A stretch of DNA of 64,000 nt from Oncomelania hupensis. Taxonomy: Eukaryota > Mollusca > Gastropoda > Littorinimorpha > Pomatiopsidae. Position 1 is the first letter of the stretch. Each line of letters opens with the position of its first letter. This document shows, piece by piece, positions 53,151 through 59,100 of this stretch. A program made the position numbers and the translations under genes. The notes under the pieces were generated by a model. It was not told where the DNA came from and searched no databases. It saw nothing but the letters and a program-made list of their open reading frames with translations. Location: assembly GCA_036898135.1 (NCBI GenBank), contig CM072526.1:7666224-7730223 (forward strand), given 5' to 3'.

Positions 53151-56100
53151 GAGTACATAGACTCACATTGCTACCCACGCGAGTCAAAAACTTAATATTT
53201 GGAAGAGAGGCTGGGGAACCTTTTTTATTGTGGAAAGTTGAACACAGTGGTGCCCATCTCCTACCCATCACTGCCTGACCTTGCCTTACACACAGCCAGC
53301 TACCCATCTCTTCCTGACCTTGCCTTACACACAGCCCACTACCCCTCACTGCCTGACCTTGCCTTACACACAGCCAGCTACCCCTCACTGCCTGACCTTG
53401 CCTTACACACAGCCAGCTACCCCTCACTGCCTGACCTTGCCTTACACACAGCCAGCTACCCCTCACTGCCTGACCTTGCCTTACACACAGCCAGCTACCC
53501 ATCACTGCCTGACCTTGCCTTACACACAGCCAGCTACCCATTCACAGCTGGGTGGACTGGGGTGTATCATGTCTCTGTTTTATTCAGTGTGTTTCATCCA
53601 GTGGTGGCCTTCCAATAATGATCATCCATTCAAGTACTAACCCAGCTTGACCTTGCTTAACAAAACCACTACTTTACTGCATCAATAAAAGTAATCATAA
53701 CATCAAGAAAACAAATTAAAAAATTAAAAAAAATAAAATTTAAAAAAATCAATATAAAAATCACTACCCCTGACCTCCATTGGCAGACACAGTGCCGTAG
53801 CCTTCCAACACGTCAGCGTTGATGTTGATGCTGCCGCCACTACCACCACCAGCATTCCCTGCCCCAGATGCTGCATCAGCCAGGATGTTACCGTCGATGA
53901 AGGCTTGTTTGCCCACTAGGATGTCCACAACACCACCGCCTCTACCGCCCAGGTTTGAACTGGCGTCTCCTCCCTTGCTGCCTCTCTGTGCTGGGTTTTT
54001 GTAGCTGCCGTAGTATGCCCCTCCTGTGTAAACAGTGGTGCAACATGTTTGTGGCCACTGCTTTCAATAATAATAATCATAATCATACATTTGGACACTA
54101 AAGATCTGATTTTGTGTATGTAAGAAGGTACAAATGCACAATGAGCGTGCTGTAGCGGTATACTGACTGCACAAATGCTAAATCCTTTACCAGAGCTGTC
54201 CAAGTTTGACGTGGTGTACACGCTTCCTCCGTTGCTGGCGTGACCTGCCCCTGAACCGCTAGAGGCTGCAGATTGACCTTGACCTTGGATAGAGTCCAGG
54301 ATGTCCTGTGGCCTGTTTGTGGCTGCCACGGTAACAGTAGCTCCGGCTTCAACATTGACTTCGCTGGCCTTGAGACGTACGCTCTCTGCCGAGACAGTTG
54401 CCTTGTACCTTGTGAGCAGAATAGACATCACAATACATTATCCATCACAATGACAAACATGTTCTGTGTTGCCTTAGACAAGCAAAGAGCCAAACAAATA
54501 TGTAGCTGATTTACTGGTCTGGCAGACTGATTGCTGTATAAAAGAAACAATCAACAGCCAGTCTAAGTGGCTGGTTGTGTAGACAAAGCAAGCGTCTTCT
54601 TGCTGCACATTGCTTAATGTCAGCACTGGCAAAGCGACTTGAACAGAACTTTGTGTTGCTCACACTAAGCAATCCGTTGTGGTCAAAAAGCAGAGCAAAC
54701 ACTGCCTAGTGCTTTGCTTAGGCAACACATTACTGATGCATGATAATACTTAAAAGCAATAATGTTACACCAAGCAATGCTAACACATCCATCATTCCCT
54801 ATAGAAAGGTAGGCCTATTTCAACATCTGCAGCATTCTATAGAAAGGTAGGCCCATTTCAACATCTGCAGTATTCTATAGAAAGGTAGGCCCATCTCAAC
54901 ATCTGCAGCATTCTATAGAAAGGTAGGCCCATTTCAACATCTGCAGTATTCTATAGAAAGGTAGGCCAATTTCAACATCTACAGCATTCTATAGAAATGG
55001 ACATAGGGCTATTTCAACATCTGCAGCATTCTATAGAAATGTAGGTTTATTTGAACATCTGCAGCATTCTATAGAAATGTAGGCTTTTCAACATCTGCAG
55101 CATTCTATAGAAACATAGCCTAGTTCAACATCTGTAGCATTCTATAGAAATGTAGGTCTATTTCAACTTCTGCAGTATATTTTAAAATGAAGTAGTAATT
55201 TGGTTAGTCCCCACCTGATGTCCACATAACCAATCTGGGCATTCATTGAAACATCAGCATCAAACTCCATGGCAGAGCTGCCGCGCAGGTCCAGGGATCC
55301 AAAGGTGAGATTGCCAGGTTTGTCAGTGTACAAATAGGTGCCTGAAAAACCAAACACCTTCACACAATGCTTTCAAGCAAGGAACATAAAGTTATTTTAG
55401 GACACGTCATCTTGCACATTTTGTTTGTTTAAAGGCATAAATTGTTTTGTTTTCACTAAACTTCTGCAATGTTTAATTCCAAGTAAACTCATTTTTGAAC
55501 AAATAACATGTCCACAACACAGAGATATCAAACAAACACAGACATATGCATTGTCCACACTACAGGGCTATCACACAAACACTGACATATACATTGTCCA
55601 CAACACAAAGCTATCACACAAACACCGACATATACATTTTAAAAACTATATCCACTTTCCCAGCTTACCATTTTCTTTGTAGGCTGTGTGGGCAGTGTTA
55701 GTCAGGAAGATGGCCTTGTCTTGCCCAATCACAAACAGTGAAATGCCCGTCACTCTTCCTGACCACTCCCAGGCATGGGCGTGGTCACCGTAGATGTAAG
55801 TGTGGGCGGGGATGATAAGCTCCGCCCCTTCGTCCACGATGAAGTTGATGCCCCTGGTGAAGGCTTTGAGGCGGGACTCCTCGTGTTCGGCGGTCAGAGT
55901 TTGTTGGTCATGCAGACGTATCAGGCCAGTGCGGTCTCCCCGGATCAGTCTAGCGTCCAAGTCAGTGGGGACGGAAGTCACAAAGTGTAGGGAGGCTCGC
56001 TGAAGCACTTCAATCTCGTCAAACTGCAAAACAAAAGGTAACAGTAATAACATTTTGTTTCTTTGCAAATCTAATTCCTAAGCCTGGAACGTGTTGCCAT

Positions 56101-59100
56101 GGTAGCACTGTAACCACTTCTGTTCCTCACCCATCACTTACACAGCAAAAGCGGGGTTTATTGTATGGAAATTGGTCTTATATAGCACTTTCCATGCTCA
56201 AGGCGCTGGTCGACAGGGGATCTAACTCTAGCCACCCACTTTTTGACTCAGGCGCCTCTCGTTTGACTCCCCAAACAACGGAGTGGTGTGAGCGGTATTG
56301 AATAGACTCTTGGCCACAGCGTGTGAGCGGTATTGAATAGACTCTTGGCCACGGCGTGTGAGCGGTATTGAATAGACTCTTGGCCACAGCGTGTGAGCGG
56401 TATTGAATAGACTCTTGGCCACAGCGTGTGAGCGGTATTGAATAGACTCTTGGCCACAGCGTGTGAGCGGTATTGAATAGACTCTTGGCCACGGCGTGTG
56501 AGCGGTATTGAATAGACTCTTGGCCACAGCGTGTGAGCGGTATTGAATAGACTCTTGGCCACAGCGTGTGAGCGGTATTGAATAGACTCTTGGCCACAGC
56601 GTGTGAGCGGTATTGAATAGACCCTTGGCCGCAGCGTGTGAGCAATATTGAATAGACCCTTGGCCATAGCGTGTGAGCAGTATTGAATAGACCCTTAGCC
56701 ACTGCATGTGAGCGGTATTGAATAGGCCCTTGGCCGCAGCGCTTTTCTTCTTGGCCACAGATGACTGGCAAGTATGCTAAGTGAGGTGCCTGTAGCAGAA
56801 GATGCCAAGCAAAGTTGAACCGAGAGTAAGAATCCCAGGCTTTGCAAGGAAATCTAGGCCTTGACCCATCTTGACAGGTCTCTGACAATCTCTGTGCGCT
56901 ATTTTGGCTTGCCTGGAAATTGGCCTATTCACTGGCCTGATTACCAACTACCGCTGTGTAGTCTGGTGTCTAAAATGGTGAAAACGTACGTTGAATGAGG
57001 AGACAGCAGCTCCTTCTTCCACAGCGGCGTAGCGGTTGATGGGTCCACCCTGGTTGTTGACCAGCAGTCTGTGGCGGTCAAAGCCTCTCAGTATGTCCTT
57101 GATGTAGACTGTGCCTGTGACAACACAGTTCATACCATGGCTCACTTAAACTGCAGTTATCCCATATTCTGAGGCTCCCTACATGGACATTGACAGGACT
57201 ATCTCACGCCCAAATGTTGTGCAATAATAGCTGCAGTGATGTTCCTTGCACTATGCTACCAATAGTGATCAACAAATGTCACGCATTGTGAACATCTGTA
57301 TTTGATAGTTGTGTCATTTGTGGATTTCTATTATTATAGAATATCATCACAGGCTAGTTTTTCAATCAAACGTAAAGCCAGGCAATCTAAAGAGATTGCT
57401 ATTATAGAAAACGGAAACAAACCACTGTTTATAGTGGAAATGTAGGTAGATTGCAACTAATACCATTAATACAGGAGGGAAAAACCGGAGTACATAGATA
57501 AAACCCTTTGTGACCTAGTGTCAAATGCACTATTGACCTATGAAAAGAGGACCGAAAGCCATGTCAAGCCTACGATAAAGTGTACACACCTGCAGCTCCT
57601 GTGTTGGCAGGGTTGCTAGCTCTCTTGCTGAAGGCCTGGTAAGACCCAAAGTAAGTGTTGGTAGTCTTGAGGTGCAGCGCTATTCTGCCTCCTGACCCTG
57701 ACCCACTGTTACCTGTTGGTGAAAGTTAGACCATAATCATGATGATGATGATAACAATTATGATGATAACAATGATGTTAATACTGATCATTTCTCTCCG
57801 AAATTAACATGATCTTAAAGACCTAAAAACTGGTAGGCACAGAAACCAAAGGTCATTTTTTGGAATTTCAGAATAATAATATTTGTCATCTCATTTATAA
57901 TGTCAGAGACAAAAGAAATGTAACCCGCAATCTCCAGAATATGAGTTAACCTGGTCCTCATGCAGTGTCCGTGTCCTTCATTAAGATATACATAAGGGCT
58001 AAACAATGTTAAATAAGACTAGCATGCATACTGTAATCTATCACTATATCTATACTTTGAACTAACAACTTTTAATAAATTTTTAAAAAATCAAATAGCA
58101 GCATTACTCAGTCCAGCACCACCAACGGATGAGATGGTACCATAGCCATCGATGTAGTAAGTGTCAATGAGCACGCTGCCTCCACTGCCACCCCCATATG
58201 TGGTGCCACTGCCGTTGGCAGAGATGTCACCATCGTTGATCAGAGTACTGCCGATCTGTCACAACATAAATCACAAGACTGTCACTACTGTAAGTGTCTA
58301 TGAGAATGTAGATACTACTGCCAATGCGATACAATAGATATAGTACAATACAATACAAAACAATAGGATCATTTACTGTCATGTAAAACAGGAAGAACAG
58401 GCTTTAGTACACATGGCAACAAGGAAATATGACTTTAGACAACTAAAAAAACTTGTTTTGAACACTGTAGTGCAAATTGTTATGTCTTCAAAGCATTGTG
58501 TGTTTTATTGCCATGTGACCCAGGATTACAAGAATAAAAAAAAAAAATCTAGAATTTTTGTAAATGGACTAACTTTCCCTGAGATGGAGTATGCTGGTTA
58601 AACGATCATCTGCGGTGCCCCTACAACCTCCGAGTTACGGGATAAGATAGGATAGATAGGATAGAATAGGAGGACTAACTTTGCTACATGCATGTGAGTC
58701 AAATATTAATTGACTATTTGACTACTTCATCGTTTTGAACATTTTAATTTCTATGAAAAAAATTACCCCCTAAAGAAGCTTGTGGGATAACTGTTTTGGA
58801 CATGGCAATTGTGAATTGATGTAAGATACCATGCAAAGAGTTTTACTCAGTTGCTGACATTGTCTTTACCTTCAGATAGATCCATCCTCCTCCTCGTCCT
58901 CCTCCCGTGGGGTTGGCTTTGCTGCCGGCCTTCTTGGGAAGGTAGACGGAGTCGTAATGTTTCCCCGTGTCGCTGTTCCCGGTCCCTGAACCTCCTTCAC
59001 CCCCGTGTCCTGCTCCTGGGCACGTGTTGGTGTTGGCCGCACAAGAGAAAGACCCTGGCACAAACACAAAGGGACAATTTAAAAATATTGAACTGTTGTT

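Noticed and set aside
56178..56888. Minus-strand frames of 139-236 codons with LTRCGQESIQYRSHA repeats
   Set aside because: They come from the 35-bp minisatellite, which opens all three frames; no link to the gene modules.
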